From: an uncultured Selenomonadaceae bacterium
GTDB lineage: Bacteria > Bacillota > Negativicutes > Selenomonadales > Selenomonadaceae
Reading direction: 5' to 3'
DNA: 14,990 nt
Assembly (NCBI GenBank): GCA_905236595.1
Contig: CAJORE010000280.1
Coordinates: 1-14,990 of the forward strand
Within the stretch, counting starts at the first letter, position 1. Every line of letters begins with the position of its first letter. A program made the position numbers and the translations under genes. This document shows, piece by piece, positions 14,828 through 14,990 of the stretch. The notes beneath the pieces are model-generated. The model saw only the letters and a program-made list of their open reading frames with translations, did no database searches and had not been told where the DNA came from.

Positions 14828-14852
14828 TAGTAAACTGCAAACATTTTTTGTG

Positions 14853-14897
14853 TTGTGTTTGGCTTCCTCACCGTTCTGACGGGAAAGCCAAACACAA
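14853..14897. terminator. Long hairpin downstream of prfC, possible terminator or processing site
   Basis: TTGTGTTTGGCTT pairs with AAGCCAAACACAA, and after a small asymmetry the stem continues with CCGT and ACGG around a TCTG loop, about 45 nt in all. There is no T run after it on the plus strand, so it is not a classical intrinsic terminator; a T run lies on its 5' side instead. It may stabilise the prfC mRNA end. Confidence 0.5.
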
Positions 14898-14903
14898 GTT
14901 ATA

Positions 14904-14985
14904 AAGGAAACGCTGCATAAATGAGTTCGTGCCATTGCCGAGGAATTTTTTCGGCAGACAAGGAATGACGACGAAGCGTAGTGGT
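14904..14985 (+). repeat. 82-bp dispersed repeat, right copy (inverted relative to left copy)
   Basis: Partner of 1-82, identical at 79 of 82 positions in reverse complement. It begins 7 nt after the prfC hairpin. The core TGCCGA and TCGGCA stem is at 14936-14956. A 15-codon frame (MSSCHCRGIFSADKE) starts at ATG 14921 after AAAGGA, and is conserved in the left copy with one silent difference. Another frame is open across the whole element, so coding cannot be shown. Confidence 0.85.
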
Positions 14986-14990
14986 GCTAC

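Noticed and set aside
1..14990. Composite transposon bounded by the two inverted 82-bp repeats
   Set aside because: There is no transposase or recombinase, the content is core metabolism, and the repeat looks like a dispersed intergenic element at which the contig was broken.

Overview
The window looks like ordinary chromosomal DNA of an anaerobic bacterium on the Firmicutes side. My best guess is a diderm Negativicutes-type lineage (Acidaminococcaceae or Veillonellaceae relatives). The guess rests on the gene mix: anaerobic-type cobalamin genes, a B. subtilis-like speE-speB pair preceded by an aspartate-aminotransferase-fold SpeA, a short HisG, a UPF0756/DUF441 protein, an AIM24-family protein and prfC. 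I cannot run a taxonomic search, so this is inference. There are no rRNA or tRNA genes, insertion sequences, CRISPR arrays, phage genes or obvious pseudogenes. Coding density is high, and no stretch longer than about 300 bases lacks a gene.

Layout, left to right. (1) At 1-82 lies one copy of an 82-bp repeat whose inverted partner lies at 14904-14985. (2) Minus strand 120-1572, read right to left: a gamma-class carbonic anhydrase-like protein, nucleoside diphosphate kinase (ndk) and a PduO-type corrinoid adenosyltransferase. Their stops and starts overlap, and a near-consensus promoter lies at 1629-1657. (3) Minus strand 1675-4832: speA, speE, speB, giving arginine to agmatine to putrescine to spermidine. 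(4) Minus strand 4898-8057: hisG (short form), hisD, a DUF441 membrane protein and an AIM24-family protein. (5) Plus strand 8204-8506: an unrecognised three-helix membrane protein, divergent from hisG, with an 18-bp dyad between them. (6) Minus strand 8534-12434: a divergent ClpX-like AAA+ unfoldase followed almost without gaps by cbiC, cbiA and cobU. (7) Minus strand 12503-13078: a small exported protein of unknown function. (8) Plus strand 13223-14827: prfC (release factor 3), followed by a long hairpin and the second copy of the 82-bp repeat. Genes 7 and 8 diverge from one palindrome that carries a good sigma-70-type promoter on each strand.

How they fit together. The cobalamin genes are split: methylmutase, a,c-diamide synthase and nucleotide-loop kinase/guanylyltransferase lie on the right, and an adenosyltransferase lies far left. 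The polyamine genes form a complete arginine-to-spermidine set, except that no decarboxylated-SAM enzyme (speD) is present. Histidine biosynthesis is represented only by hisG and hisD, and the short HisG needs a HisZ partner that is not here.

I did not find a clearly new multi-gene system. The best leads are the divergent ClpX-like protein that heads a cobalamin operon, the 82-bp repeat found 3' of two unrelated operons at the two ends of the window, and the palindromic divergent promoter at prfC.
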